Shown one piece after another: positions 41,647-51,130 of a stretch of 64,000 nucleotides of DNA. The position numbers were made by a program, and so were the translations under genes. The notes beneath the pieces were generated by a model. That model was not told the DNA's origin, ran no database searches, and saw only the letters and a list, made by a program, of their open reading frames with translations. The first letter of the stretch is position 1. Every line of letters begins with the position of its first letter. The stretch comes from Ureibacillus chungkukjangi (GTDB taxonomy: Bacteria; Bacillota; Bacilli; Bacillales_A; Planococcaceae). The stretch lies in the NCBI RefSeq assembly GCF_003217295.1, contig NZ_QJTJ01000012.1:36215-100214 (forward strand), read 5' to 3'.

Positions 41647-44262
41647 ATGAAAATGACAACATATACACCAATGATGCAGCAATACCTATCCATCAAGTCT
41701 GAATATGAGGATGCCTTCCTTTTTTATCGACTTGGGGATTTTTATGAAATGTTTTTCGATGATGCGGTAAAAGCATCTCAAATATTAGAAATCACATTAA
41801 CTGGACGCGATGCAGGATTGAAGGAACGAATTCCGATGTGTGGTGTCCCTTTTCATTCGGCGAAGGGCTATATCGAAACCCTTGTTTCAAAGGGCTACAA
41901 AGTGGCGGTGTGCGAGCAAACTGAAAGCCCCAAAGAAGCAAAAGGGGTTGTAAGACGTGAGGTTGTACAGCTAATTACACCCGGCACAATTATGGAAGGC
42001 AAAACAATTGATGGAAAAACAAATCATTTCATTGCATGTGCGGAGCAATTAGCAAATAACACATTCGCTCTAGCTTACCTGGATGTGTCTACTGGTGAAG
42101 CAAATACGGCGTTAGTTGAAGGTGGTACGAAGGCTTTACTTCAGCAATTAATGGCCTTTACTATTCGTGAGCTTGTTGTAACAGAGCAGCTCCAGCTTTT
42201 ATTGGCTGAACAGGCAAGCAATCTCGGTATTGTACTATCTATTGAGCAGGAGGAAATGCCAGAAGAGAAGGCCTCTCAATATATCAAAAGCTTACCAATT
42301 GAATTAAAGGGCGTTGCAAAAAGCTTACTGCAATATGTAGAACGAACTCAAATGCGTAGTTTGTCGCATATTCAAGAGTTTACATATACGGAAACGAAGC
42401 AGCTTTTGCGAATCGATACGAATTCGAAGCGTAATTTAGAGCTGCTGGAGTCAATTCGTGGTGGTGATCAGAAAGGGACATTGCTTTGGCTGCTTGATGA
42501 AACTGTCACTGCTATGGGTGGTCGTAAACTCAAACAGTATCTACATCAGCCATTAGCAACCCGTTCTGCTATTGAAAATCGACTATCCATCGTGACGGAT
42601 TTGCTGGATGAATTTTTTGTTCGAAATGAGCTAAAGGAATTGCTGAAGAACGTTTATGATTTAGAACGGTTAGCAGGTCGTGTGGCGTTTGGTAATGTGG
42701 GCGGAAGGGATTTGGCCCAGCTTCGTGAATCGTTGCGCCAAGTTCCTTCCATTAAACAACAGCTGCTGGATTCGGGGAAGGAGACCCTTGCTCGCCTAGG
42801 AGAGAAGCTTGATGAGTGTGCGGATATTGAGGCATTTTTATCTCAAGCGATTACGGATAATCCACCAATTTCGATCAAGGAAGGGGACGTGATTCGTGAG
42901 GGGTATAATGAGAGACTTGATGAATTGCGGTTTGCTTCTCGTAATGGGAAGGACTGGATTGCCCAGTTGGAGCAAAAGGAACGTGAGCTTACTGGAATCA
43001 AGAATTTGAAAATCGGCTATAATCGTGTTTTTGGTTATTATATCGAGATAACGAAATCGAATATTGCGAGTGCAGATTTGTCTCGCTATGAGAGAAAGCA
43101 AACTTTGGCGAATGCGGAGCGTTATATTACTGAGGAGTTAAAGGAAAAAGAGGCGATTATTTTAAATGCCGAGGAGCAAAGCCTGGCATTAGAGTATGAT
43201 TTGTTCGTTGAGCTACGAGATCAGTTAAAGGCTTTTATTCCGCGTGTTCAGGCGCTTGCTTCAGAGATTAGTGAGCTTGATGTGTATATAAGCTTTGCGC
43301 ATGTTTCAGAAAAGTATCGTTTTGTGAAGCCTGCCTTCCATGAGGGACGAGCGTTGAAAATTGTGGGTGGTCGACATCCGGTTGTTGAGAAGATGCTAAA
43401 TAAGCAAATGTATGTGCCAAATGATTGTGTGTTGCCGGATGATAAAAATATGATGCTGATTACAGGTCCAAACATGTCCGGGAAAAGTACGTATATGCGT
43501 CAGGTAGCGCTGATTGTTGTGCTAGCGCAAATGGGTTGTTATGTGCCGGCTGATGAGGCAGTGCTTCCAATTACGGATCAGATTTTTACACGTATTGGGG
43601 CAGCAGATGATTTGGTAGCGGGTCAATCGACGTTTATGGTAGAGATGCTGGAATCACAGAATGCGATTACGAATGCGACTGAGAAGAGTTTATTATTATT
43701 CGATGAAATCGGCCGTGGAACGTCGACTTATGATGGGATGGCGTTGGCTCAGTCGATGATGGAATATATTCATGATAAAATCGGTGCCAACACCCTGTTT
43801 TCGACTCACTATCATGAGTTAACTGCTTTAGAGGAGCAGCTTTCTCGTTTACAAAATGTACACGTGAGTGCAACGGAGAAGGACGGCAAGGTTGTCTTTT
43901 TGCACAAGGTTCGTGAGGGAGCAGCAGATAAAAGCTATGGCGTACATGTTGCCCAGCTAGCAGAAATGCCAGACGCAATAATCGACCGTGCTCGTGTGTT
44001 GCTGGAACAGTTCGAGTCGAAGGAGCACGGGGTGGCGAATGTTGCGGCTACGGTAGTGAATGATGTTGTGGCTGAGGCTGAGCTTCAGTTATCGCTGTTT
44101 GCAGAGGAAGAAAAGGCGACTGCAGTAGCTGCTGCTGTATTATCGGATGTGGAGCAGGACGTACTGCAGCGCATAGAGAAAATCAACATCATGGGCACCG
44201 CGCCAATACAGGCGATTAACGTGCTTTATGAGCTACAACAAGCTTTGTTGAGTAAGAAATAA
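41647..44262 (+). CDS. mutS: DNA mismatch repair protein MutS
   Basis: 871 residues. The mismatch-reading Phe and Glu are F32 and E34 in GDFYEMFF. The ATPase has Walker A GPNMSGKS (607-614), then LLLFDEIGRGTSTYDGMALA (Walker B and signature) and FSTHYHELT. The C-terminal tail keeps a beta-clamp-like motif region (ELQLSLFAEE, about 815-825). It recognises mispairs and recruits MutL. AGAGAGG precedes the ATG; an ATG two codons later is the alternative. The spacer to mutL is 299 bases and holds two short 21-bp arrays, whereas mutS and mutL are usually tightly spaced in bacilli. Confidence 0.97.
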   Translation: MKMTTYTPMMQQYLSIKSEYEDAFLFYRLGDFYEMFFDDAVKASQILEITLTGRDAGLKERIPMCGVPFHSAKGYIETLVSKGYKVAVCEQTESPKEAKGVVRREVVQLITPGTIMEGKTIDGKTNHFIACAEQLANNTFALAYLDVSTGEANTALVEGGTKALLQQLMAFTIRELVVTEQLQLLLAEQASNLGIVLSIEQEEMPEEKASQYIKSLPIELKGVAKSLLQYVERTQMRSLSHIQEFTYTETKQLLRIDTNSKRNLELLESIRGGDQKGTLLWLLDETVTAMGGRKLKQYLHQPLATRSAIENRLSIVTDLLDEFFVRNELKELLKNVYDLERLAGRVAFGNVGGRDLAQLRESLRQVPSIKQQLLDSGKETLARLGEKLDECADIEAFLSQAITDNPPISIKEGDVIREGYNERLDELRFASRNGKDWIAQLEQKERELTGIKNLKIGYNRVFGYYIEITKSNIASADLSRYERKQTLANAERYITEELKEKEAIILNAEEQSLALEYDLFVELRDQLKAFIPRVQALASEISELDVYISFAHVSEKYRFVKPAFHEGRALKIVGGRHPVVEKMLNKQMYVPNDCVLPDDKNMMLITGPNMSGKSTYMRQVALIVVLAQMGCYVPADEAVLPITDQIFTRIGAADDLVAGQSTFMVEMLESQNAITNATEKSLLLFDEIGRGTSTYDGMALAQSMMEYIHDKIGANTLFSTHYHELTALEEQLSRLQNVHVSATEKDGKVVFLHKVREGAADKSYGVHVAQLAEMPDAIIDRARVLLEQFESKEHGVANVAATVVNDVVAEAELQLSLFAEEEKATAVAAAVLSDVEQDVLQRIEKINIMGTAPIQAINVLYELQQALLSKK

Positions 44263-44290
44263 TTTGTAGAATTCTGGGACGGGATAGAGT

Positions 44291-44465
44291 GGCGGATATC
44301 TTCTGAAAGTTGGCGGATAAATTTCTAAAACTGGCGGATATAGTATCGAAGCATACAACTCGATTCAAAAAACATCAAAAAATAGTAAGTTTGATTGAAA
44401 GTTACTGCGAGTTTTGGGGCTTTTTATGAAGTGGCTGAATTTCGACAAAAACTGGCGAGATTCTC
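44291..44465. repeat. Two 21-bp phased motifs between mutS and mutL
   Basis: GGCGGAT copies at 44291, 44312 and 44333 (steps 21, 21) are followed about 100 bases later by TGGC copies of the TGGCTGAATT/TGGCGAGATT type at 44432 and 44453 (step 21). The first set matches the array at 14.6 kb and the second matches the array at 35.3 kb, so both motif types share one spacer. Confidence 0.82.
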
Positions 44466-44561
44466 AAATCCGAGCACTTTTCAAAAAAAGCTATCCCAAC
44501 TCTCTTAACAATTCACTTAAGTATCTAGTGTTTTAGTCAAAATAAAAAGGAGGTTCTTCAA

Positions 44562-46484
44562 ATGGGAAAAATTCAAATTATGGATGAGTGGTTATCGAAC
44601 AAGATTGCGGCGGGGGAAGTGGTTGAGCGCCCGTCGTCAGTTGTGAAAGAGCTCGTTGAAAACGCCATTGATGCAGGAAGTACATCAATTGAAGTTTTTC
44701 TCGAAGAAGCGGGGTTAACCTCCATTCAAGTAACTGATAATGGAAGTGGGATGGATGAAGAGGATGCATTGAAGTCCTTTTCACGTCATGCTACTTCGAA
44801 GATTTCAAAGGAGCCGGATCTTTTCCGAATCCGTACGCTTGGTTTCCGTGGGGAGGCACTTGCCTCGATTGCGTCTGTTTCGAAGGTGACATTGAAAACC
44901 TCTGATGGGGAGAATAATGGTCTCGAGATTCAGATGGATGGTGGGCATCTTGTTTCGAAAAAACCGACTGCCTTTCGTAGAGGAACGGATATTACGATTG
45001 CTCAGCTGTTTTATAATACACCGGCGCGTCTTAAATATTTGAAAACAATTCAGACGGAGCTAGGTCACTCGATTGATTATATGAATCGTCTGGCCCTTGC
45101 GTATCCTGAGATTGCGTTCAAGCTTGTACATAACGGTGGAACGCTCCTGCAGACAAATGGACGGGGAAGTGTACAGCAGGTGATTGCTGCCATTTATGGG
45201 ATGCAAAACGCCAAGAAGATGATTCCCTTCAGTGCAGAGTCAAAGGATTATAAAGTACATGGATTTGTGAGCTTGACTGAGGTGACGCGCGCAAATAAAA
45301 ACTATATTTCTATTTTCGTAAATGGTCGCTGGGTGAAGCATTACTTGGTACAAAAGGCGATAGTGGATGCTTTCCACACGTATTTGCCGATTGAGCGCTA
45401 CCCCATTGCGGTACTTTATATCGAGGGGGACCCGTATTTAACCGATGTGAATGTGCATCCTGCAAAGCTTCAAATTCGTTTAAGTAAAGAGCAGGAGCTA
45501 TTGCCGTTAGTGCAGGAGGCTATCAATAAAGCGATTCGTGCGGCCATTCATGTGCCGGTAGCCGAGAAAAAGGAGAAGCCTGTGCGTGTTCCAACAGAGC
45601 AAATGAATATTTGGAAGCCGTATACCCCATCCTTTGATGAAAATAAAATGAATGCCATTGTGCAAAAGCTAACATCCGAGGATTCGATTGTAAGAGAGCC
45701 GGAAGTCCAATCGCGTCCAGTAGCTGGGGTGGGAGAAATTTCACCAGAGCAAGAAGCTAACTCAGTAGTACAGGATGTCCCAACGGAGCTAGAAATCGAT
45801 TGGTCAGCTCCAAATCCAACACCATCAACAGTCATTGATGAAACGCCAGTTGAAACGGCAGTACCAGTTATCGAAGAGGAAGTAGCCGGGAAAAAAGAGC
45901 CATTCCCAGAACTTGAGATTGTTGGGCAAATACACGGGACGTATATTGTGGCGCAAATGGAAGATGGCTTCTATTTAATCGACCAGCATGCTGCACAGGA
46001 ACGCATCAAATATGAATACTACCGCGAAAAAGTCGGCGATGTAAATCCAAATGAGAGACAATCGCTACTACTGCCATTAACATTCCATTATTCAGCAGAT
46101 GAAGCGTTGATTTTAAAGGAAAATGTCCATGCTTTAGAGGAAGTGGGCGTGTTCTTGGAGGATTTCGGACAATCATCTTTTGTGGTTCGCGAATATCCTA
46201 CCTGGTTCCCGAAAGGCTTCGAGCAGGAGCTGATTGAGGAGCTGATTGAGCAGGTGTTCAAAACTCGACGTGCAGATGTCAAGAAATTACGTGAAGAGGC
46301 GGCGATTATGATGAGCTGTAAAAAATCAATCAAAGCCAATTATTACTTAACAAAAGAGCAAATGGTTGTACTTCTTGATGATTTGAGAAAGGCTGACAAT
46401 CCATTCACATGCCCACATGGCAGACCGGTATTGATTCACTTTTCTACATACGAAGTGGAAAAAATGTTTAAACGAGTAATGTAG
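44562..46484 (+). CDS. mutL: DNA mismatch repair protein MutL (endonuclease type)
   Basis: 640 residues. The GHKL ATPase is at the N-terminus (ELVENAIDAGSTSIEV, DNGSGMDEEDA, RTLGFRGEALASIASVSKV). After a Pro/Glu-rich linker (about 340-445) comes the dimerisation/endonuclease domain. It has DQHAAQERIKYE at 474-485 (metal-binding endonuclease motif) and C617 in TCPHGRP. The protein nicks the strand to be repaired, as expected in a bacterium without MutH. AAAGGAGG ribosome site. Confidence 0.97.
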   Translation: MGKIQIMDEWLSNKIAAGEVVERPSSVVKELVENAIDAGSTSIEVFLEEAGLTSIQVTDNGSGMDEEDALKSFSRHATSKISKEPDLFRIRTLGFRGEALASIASVSKVTLKTSDGENNGLEIQMDGGHLVSKKPTAFRRGTDITIAQLFYNTPARLKYLKTIQTELGHSIDYMNRLALAYPEIAFKLVHNGGTLLQTNGRGSVQQVIAAIYGMQNAKKMIPFSAESKDYKVHGFVSLTEVTRANKNYISIFVNGRWVKHYLVQKAIVDAFHTYLPIERYPIAVLYIEGDPYLTDVNVHPAKLQIRLSKEQELLPLVQEAINKAIRAAIHVPVAEKKEKPVRVPTEQMNIWKPYTPSFDENKMNAIVQKLTSEDSIVREPEVQSRPVAGVGEISPEQEANSVVQDVPTELEIDWSAPNPTPSTVIDETPVETAVPVIEEEVAGKKEPFPELEIVGQIHGTYIVAQMEDGFYLIDQHAAQERIKYEYYREKVGDVNPNERQSLLLPLTFHYSADEALILKENVHALEEVGVFLEDFGQSSFVVREYPTWFPKGFEQELIEELIEQVFKTRRADVKKLREEAAIMMSCKKSIKANYYLTKEQMVVLLDDLRKADNPFTCPHGRPVLIHFSTYEVEKMFKRVM

Positions 46485-46586
46485 GTGGGAGTTGTTGTTA
46501 GTATAGAGGTGTACTTGCGGCCTTCGCGAGTAATAATCAAATTAATAAGATTACCTTGCGACTTGAGCGCAATTCAAAAACCAAAA

Positions 46587-46629
46587 GAACGCTAATGCGA
46601 GACATGTCCGCTTCATCCAAATAGCGTTC
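46587..46629. promoter_or_regulatory. Inverted repeat upstream of glpD
   Basis: GAACGCTA and TAGCGTTC are perfect 8-base arms around 27 bases, 62 bases before the glpD start, without a T tract. B. subtilis glpD has a leader hairpin controlled by GlpP; whether this is the equivalent is not established. Confidence 0.4.
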
Positions 46630-46690
46630 ACATTCAATCCTAATCAAATACTGAAGATACACCTAAATATTTTGTAAAGGGGAATTGCAA

Positions 46691-48328
46691 ATGTTTTCAT
46701 TCAAGGAGCGTCCGAACATACTTAATACGTTAGATAGTTATACTTTCGATGTGCTTGTGATCGGAGGGGGCATTACAGGAGCAGGGATTGCTCTGGATGC
46801 TGCATCGCGTGGACTTTCTGTGGCGCTGGTGGAAATGCAGGATTTTGCTGCAGGGACGTCAAGTCGTTCAACGAAGCTTGTGCACGGTGGACTTCGCTAT
46901 TTAAAGCAGTTAGAAGTCGGACTTGTGGCAGAGGTTGGACGTGAGCGCGAGATTGTCTATGAAAATGCCGTTCATGTTACACAGCCTGAATGGATGTTGC
47001 TCCCGCTTTACAAAGAGGGAACGCTTGGCAAAATGACGACACGTGCGGCTCTTACACTGTATGATCGATTGGCACAGGTGAGAAAAGATGAGCGTCGCCA
47101 AATGCTTTCTAAAAAAGAAGCATTGGAAAAGGTTCCACTCTTAAAAACGAAGGGCTTACGTGGTGCAGGTTATTATGTGGAATACAAAACAGATGATGCC
47201 CGCCTAACGATTGAGGTGCTGAAAAAAGCAGTTGAATATCGTGCGATTTGTCTAAACTATGCTCGAGTAGTAGATTTCGTCTACAAAAAGAAGAAAATCG
47301 TTGCGGCAAATGTTCGAGATGAAATTTCTGGTGAGCAAATCACGATTCACGCACACCAAATTATCAATGCAACAGGTCCTTGGGTAGATGACGTGCGCAA
47401 GCTGGATAAAATCACGAACAAGAAAACGATTCGCCATACAAAAGGGGTTCACATTGTTATTGACCAAAAAAGACTTCCTTTAGAGCAGGCAGTTTACTTT
47501 GATACGGAAGATGGACGCATGGTGTTTGCAATACCGCGTGATGGTAAAACATATGTTGGAACAACGGACACTTTCTATGAGGATAACCCAATCCAACCTA
47601 CCGCAACAAAGGAAGATGTAGACTATTTACTAAAGTCAATCCGCTATATCTTCCCGGATGCAACAGTGACGAAATATGATGTTGAATCTTCGTGGGCAGG
47701 GGTGCGACCTTTAATTTCCCAGGAAGGAAAGGACCCTTCTGAAATTTCGCGAAAAGATGAGCTTTGGGTTGCACCGAGTGGGCTTCTAACGGTGGCTGGC
47801 GGCAAATTAACTGGCTATCGTCAAATGGCAGAAACCATTGTTGACAAGGTTGTTAGGCTGAAGAAATTCAAGCATGCTACTGAATGTATCACGAAGGAAC
47901 TTGCTTTATCTGGTGCGAGAGGCTTAAACTCTTTAAATTTTGAGGATTATGTAGCGAACAAATCAAAAGAAGGCACTGAGCTTGGGATTAGCAATTCCGA
48001 TACGCAACGGCTTGTTCGCAAATATGGAACGAATGTGGATGAGGTTTTCCAATATGTAAAAACGGTTCATAACTGCGAGCTAGATATACCACCGTCTCTT
48101 TATGCGGAGCTGTTATACGCAATTTACTATGAAATGGTTATGACGCCTTGTGATTTCTTAATCCGTAGAACGGGCTACTTATATTTCAATATCGCATTAG
48201 TAGAGCAATATAAGGAAGCCATTTTAGAGATTATGAGCAATATTCTAGGGTATTCTGAAAGTGAAACGGTATTTTACCGTGCACAGCTAGAGCAATTTAT
48301 TGACGAAGCAAAAAATCCAATGAAATAG
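46691..48328 (+). CDS. glpD: Aerobic glycerol-3-phosphate dehydrogenase
   Basis: 545 residues from ATG 46691, eight bases after AAAGGGG. FAD site VLVIGGGITGAGIALDAASRGL; further family segments GTSSRSTKLVHGGLRYLKQLE and TVAGGKLTGYRQMAE. It oxidises glycerol 3-phosphate to dihydroxyacetone phosphate at the membrane and passes electrons to menaquinone. glpF and glpK are not in this window. It is followed after eleven bases by a lipase-like hydrolase gene, a pairing that fits use of glycerol from glycerides. Confidence 0.95.
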   Translation: MFSFKERPNILNTLDSYTFDVLVIGGGITGAGIALDAASRGLSVALVEMQDFAAGTSSRSTKLVHGGLRYLKQLEVGLVAEVGREREIVYENAVHVTQPEWMLLPLYKEGTLGKMTTRAALTLYDRLAQVRKDERRQMLSKKEALEKVPLLKTKGLRGAGYYVEYKTDDARLTIEVLKKAVEYRAICLNYARVVDFVYKKKKIVAANVRDEISGEQITIHAHQIINATGPWVDDVRKLDKITNKKTIRHTKGVHIVIDQKRLPLEQAVYFDTEDGRMVFAIPRDGKTYVGTTDTFYEDNPIQPTATKEDVDYLLKSIRYIFPDATVTKYDVESSWAGVRPLISQEGKDPSEISRKDELWVAPSGLLTVAGGKLTGYRQMAETIVDKVVRLKKFKHATECITKELALSGARGLNSLNFEDYVANKSKEGTELGISNSDTQRLVRKYGTNVDEVFQYVKTVHNCELDIPPSLYAELLYAIYYEMVMTPCDFLIRRTGYLYFNIALVEQYKEAILEIMSNILGYSESETVFYRAQLEQFIDEAKNPMK

Positions 48329-48339
48329 GGTGAATTCGG

Positions 48340-49254
48340 TTGGTAGAGCATGCAGAGATCTTGCAAATGGATGATGGTCATCAAGTTTATGTACGCATTT
48401 ACAAACCCAAAGGTACACCGATAGGGAATTTCCATATCTTGCATGGCATGGCAGAGCACGGTGGACGCTACGAGGCCTTTGCACAAAACCTGACGAGTCA
48501 AGGCTACTTTGTCACGGCACATGATCACCGAGGACATGGCCAGACTGCAGAAATCAACGGTCAGCTTGGTTATTTTGGTGATGAGGGTGGCTTCCAGCGT
48601 GTGGTAGATGATGTTTTTGACATCATACAGCATTACAGTGTGGATCCCAATAATCAGGAGATTGTGCTCTTTGGGCATAGTATGGGTTCATTTATCGCTC
48701 GCAGATTTATTCAGCTTTATAGTGGGATGATCGACAAATGTATTTTGTGTGGAACGGGTGCAACAACGGCTCTTCATCAAATAGGAAATACAGTTGCTCG
48801 TTCACTCTGCTCCTTGAACGGGAAAAATGTGCAAAGTCCGATAATGAACGAGTTAAGCTTCAATAGTTTTAGTAGAAGTGTGCTAAATCCCAAAACAATT
48901 TACGATTGGCTATGCAGCAACGAGGAGGAAGTCGAAAAATATATGAAGGATCCATATTGCGGCTTCATTCCAACCAATCAGTACTTCGTAGATTTAACAG
49001 ATGGATTATTAGTAATCAATCAAAAAGAAGAGATAAAAAACATTCGCAAGGATTTACCGATTTTATTGATTAGTGGCAGTGAAGATCCGGTGGGAAGTAA
49101 GGGCTCGGGGGTCTTTAAGGTTGCTAAAGGAATGAATGAAGCAGGTCTAACCGATGTAGTGGTGTATCTTTTTGAAGGCATGCGCCACGAAATTTTAAAA
49201 GAGATTAATCGAAAACATGTATATTCTGTAATTACACGGTGGTTAAATAGATGA
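48340..49254 (+). CDS. Monoacylglycerol lipase-like alpha/beta hydrolase
   Basis: 304 residues from a TTG after [42 protein letters not shown] and the nucleophile elbow [13 protein letters not shown] are typical of lysophospholipase/monoglyceride lipases; the late GMRHEILKE supplies the His. No signal peptide. Its position after glpD suggests release of glycerol or glycerophospho compounds, but the substrate is inferred. It overlaps miaA by four bases (ATGA). Confidence 0.85.
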   Translation: MVEHAEILQMDDGHQVYVRIYKPKGTPIGNFHILHGMAEHGGRYEAFAQNLTSQGYFVTAHDHRGHGQTAEINGQLGYFGDEGGFQRVVDDVFDIIQHYSVDPNNQEIVLFGHSMGSFIARRFIQLYSGMIDKCILCGTGATTALHQIGNTVARSLCSLNGKNVQSPIMNELSFNSFSRSVLNPKTIYDWLCSNEEEVEKYMKDPYCGFIPTNQYFVDLTDGLLVINQKEEIKNIRKDLPILLISGSEDPVGSKGSGVFKVAKGMNEAGLTDVVVYLFEGMRHEILKEINRKHVYSVITRWLNR

Positions 49255-50168
49255 ATGATGAAAAAATCGAAGTTGTCGCCATAGTTGGACCGACAGCTTC
49301 AGGAAAAACAGCTTTAAGTATTAAAATGGCAAAGGCCTTTAATGGGGAAATTATCAATGGCGACTCCATGCAAATTTATAAGGGGCTCGATATTGGGACA
49401 GCCAAAATTACCGAAGAGGAGATGGAGGGCGTTCCCCATCATCTTATAAGCTTTAAGGAGCCGACAGAAGGCTTTTCCGTTGCTGAATATCAGACATTGG
49501 TTCGGGAGAAAATTGCCGAAATCCAAGGTCGCGGCAAGCTTCCGATTATTGTGGGAGGTACGGGGCTTTACGTCCAGTCAGTATTATACGATTTCCAATT
49601 CACGAAGGAAGACGTGGACGAGGAAGCGAGAAAAAGCTATTATGACGAATTAGCTAAAATCGGGCCTGATGCAATGCATGCAAAGCTAATGGAGCTTGAT
49701 CCGGAAACGGCTGGAACGATACATCCGAACAATACGCGCCGTGTTATTCGCGCGCTTGAAATGGTCGAGCTGCATGGAGTTTCAAAGGCAAGTGAGGAAC
49801 ACAATCGTGGAAATATCCCACTCTATCAGTATTTGATTATCGGGCTAGATATGGACCGCGAGAAGCTTTACGAGCGCATTAATTTGCGAGTGGACATCAT
49901 GATGGAGCAAGGGTTACTGGAGGAAGTGACAGGATTGTGGGAGCGCGGCATTCGTGATGTGCAATCCGTACAGGCAATCGGCTATAAGGAGCTGTATGCT
50001 TATTTGGATGATCGTCTAACTCTTAATGACGCCATTGAGCAGCTAAAACAAAACTCTAGAAGATATGCCAAACGCCAGCTGACATACTTCCGTAACAAGA
50101 TGGATGTCGAATGGATAGGAAATGAATGGAATAAAATCGAAAAATATTCTAAATTGTTCAAATATTAA
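49251..50168 (+). CDS. miaA: tRNA dimethylallyltransferase
   Basis: 305 residues. P-loop GPTASGKT (13-20), then [19 protein letters not shown] and [15 protein letters not shown]. It transfers the dimethylallyl group to A37 of tRNAs reading UNN codons, the step before MiaB (15.5 kb). The start overlaps the hydrolase gene and hfq follows 63 bases later, the common miaA-hfq neighbourhood. Confidence 0.97.
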   Translation: MNDEKIEVVAIVGPTASGKTALSIKMAKAFNGEIINGDSMQIYKGLDIGTAKITEEEMEGVPHHLISFKEPTEGFSVAEYQTLVREKIAEIQGRGKLPIIVGGTGLYVQSVLYDFQFTKEDVDEEARKSYYDELAKIGPDAMHAKLMELDPETAGTIHPNNTRRVIRALEMVELHGVSKASEEHNRGNIPLYQYLIIGLDMDREKLYERINLRVDIMMEQGLLEEVTGLWERGIRDVQSVQAIGYKELYAYLDDRLTLNDAIEQLKQNSRRYAKRQLTYFRNKMDVEWIGNEWNKIEKYSKLFKY

Positions 50169-50231
50169 GAAGGGAAATCGATTTCGATGGCGAATATCTA
50201 ACTATAGAAAACTATGGACGAGGTGTATACG

Positions 50232-50465
50232 TTGAAATCAATCAATCTTCAAGATACTTTTCTAAATAATCTTCGAAAAAACAATACTTTTGTAACAGTC
50301 TTCTTATTAAATGGTTTCCAGCTTAAGGGTCTAGTGAAATCCTATGATAATTTTACTGTTTTACTAGAAGTAGACGGCAAGCAGCATTTAATCTACAAGC
50401 ATGCCATCTCAACATTTTCTCCATCAAAAAATGTAGCAATCACTTCAGACAACGATGATCAATGA
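50232..50465 (+). CDS. hfq: RNA chaperone Hfq
   Basis: 77 residues from TTG 50232, seven bases after GAGGTG; the ATG at 50214 precedes the ribosome site. The start then matches other Hfq proteins ([16 protein letters not shown]). Sm1 and Sm2 motifs are complete: [26 protein letters not shown] and [14 protein letters not shown]. It forms a hexameric RNA-binding ring. A terminator follows. Confidence 0.96.
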   Translation: MKSINLQDTFLNNLRKNNTFVTVFLLNGFQLKGLVKSYDNFTVLLEVDGKQHLIYKHAISTFSPSKNVAITSDNDDQ

Positions 50466-50471
50466 TGACCG

Positions 50472-50501
50472 AATCGGCTAAGTTTACTTGCCGATTTTTT
50501 G
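50472..50501 (+). terminator. Terminator of miaA-hfq
   Basis: AATCGGC and GCCGATT arms with further pairing toward the loop, followed by six T residues. Confidence 0.85.
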
Positions 50502-50634
50502 GTGCCCAAAAACGGGAAACTTCGAGTGAAATCACGTTAATTGCGAAGGGTGCGTTTTTTCATTATACTAAAGTGGGCTAGCTCGTGTAAGTAGTTTCGC
50601 GAGCTGAAATGGAACAAGATGGAGGTTTTTAATT

Positions 50635-50937
50635 ATGAAAACAATGACAACTGAAGAATTAGTTAATCTATTAGATGCAAATGAAGATTTAAACATTATC
50701 GATGTACGCGAGGATTTTGAGGTGGAGCAAGGCACGGTACCTGGTGCTATCCACATTCCCCTAGGTTCAATTCCGGAAAAAGCTCCTGAACTAGACAAAT
50801 CGAAGGAATACATCATGGTATGTAAAGGTGGCGTTCGCAGTGCAAATGCAGGCGAATACCTAGAGTCTCAAGGCTTCCAAGTAATCAATCTTGAAGGTGG
50901 CATGATGGCTTATGACGGAGAATTAGAGTTTAAGTAA
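50635..50937 (+). CDS. Single-domain rhodanese-like protein
   Basis: 100 residues. Complete rhodanese fold: IIDVREDFEVEQGTVPGAIHIPLG and the active loop VCKGGVRSA with Cys63. It may carry a persulfide or transfer sulfur; the acceptor is unknown. Ribosome site TGGAGG. It is a lone gene, followed by a 21-bp repeat array and a bidirectional terminator. Confidence 0.9.
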   Translation: MKTMTTEELVNLLDANEDLNIIDVREDFEVEQGTVPGAIHIPLGSIPEKAPELDKSKEYIMVCKGGVRSANAGEYLESQGFQVINLEGGMMAYDGELEFK

Positions 50938-50982
50938 GGGGTTAGTGTTGGAATGGGTGTAGTTGGTTGCGAATTGCGAATC

Positions 50983-51073
50983 CCGACAAAATTGCTGGTT
51001 TTCCCGACACTTCGCATTATAATTCCGACACTTTTATCAATTTTCCCGACACTTTCTCAACTAATCCCGACAA
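50983..51073. repeat. 21-bp phased array, CCGACA motif
   Basis: CCGACA starts at 50983, 51004, 51025, 51046 and 51067, every step exactly 21 bp, mostly within TCCCGACA(C/A). Bases between copies differ. It fills the space between the convergent rhodanese and TRIC-type genes. Confidence 0.9.
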
Positions 51074-51084
51074 TCCACAAAAAA

Positions 51085-51130
51085 AGCACATAAGTGAGTA
51101 GCAAATCTACTCATCTATGTGCTCTTTTAT
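51085..51130. terminator. Bidirectional terminator
   Basis: AGCACATAAGTGAGTAG pairs with CTACTCATCTATGTGCT around CAAAT. A seven-base A run lies on the left and TCTTTT on the right, so it can end transcription from both sides. The last codons of the reverse-strand channel gene lie in the right arm. Confidence 0.85.
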
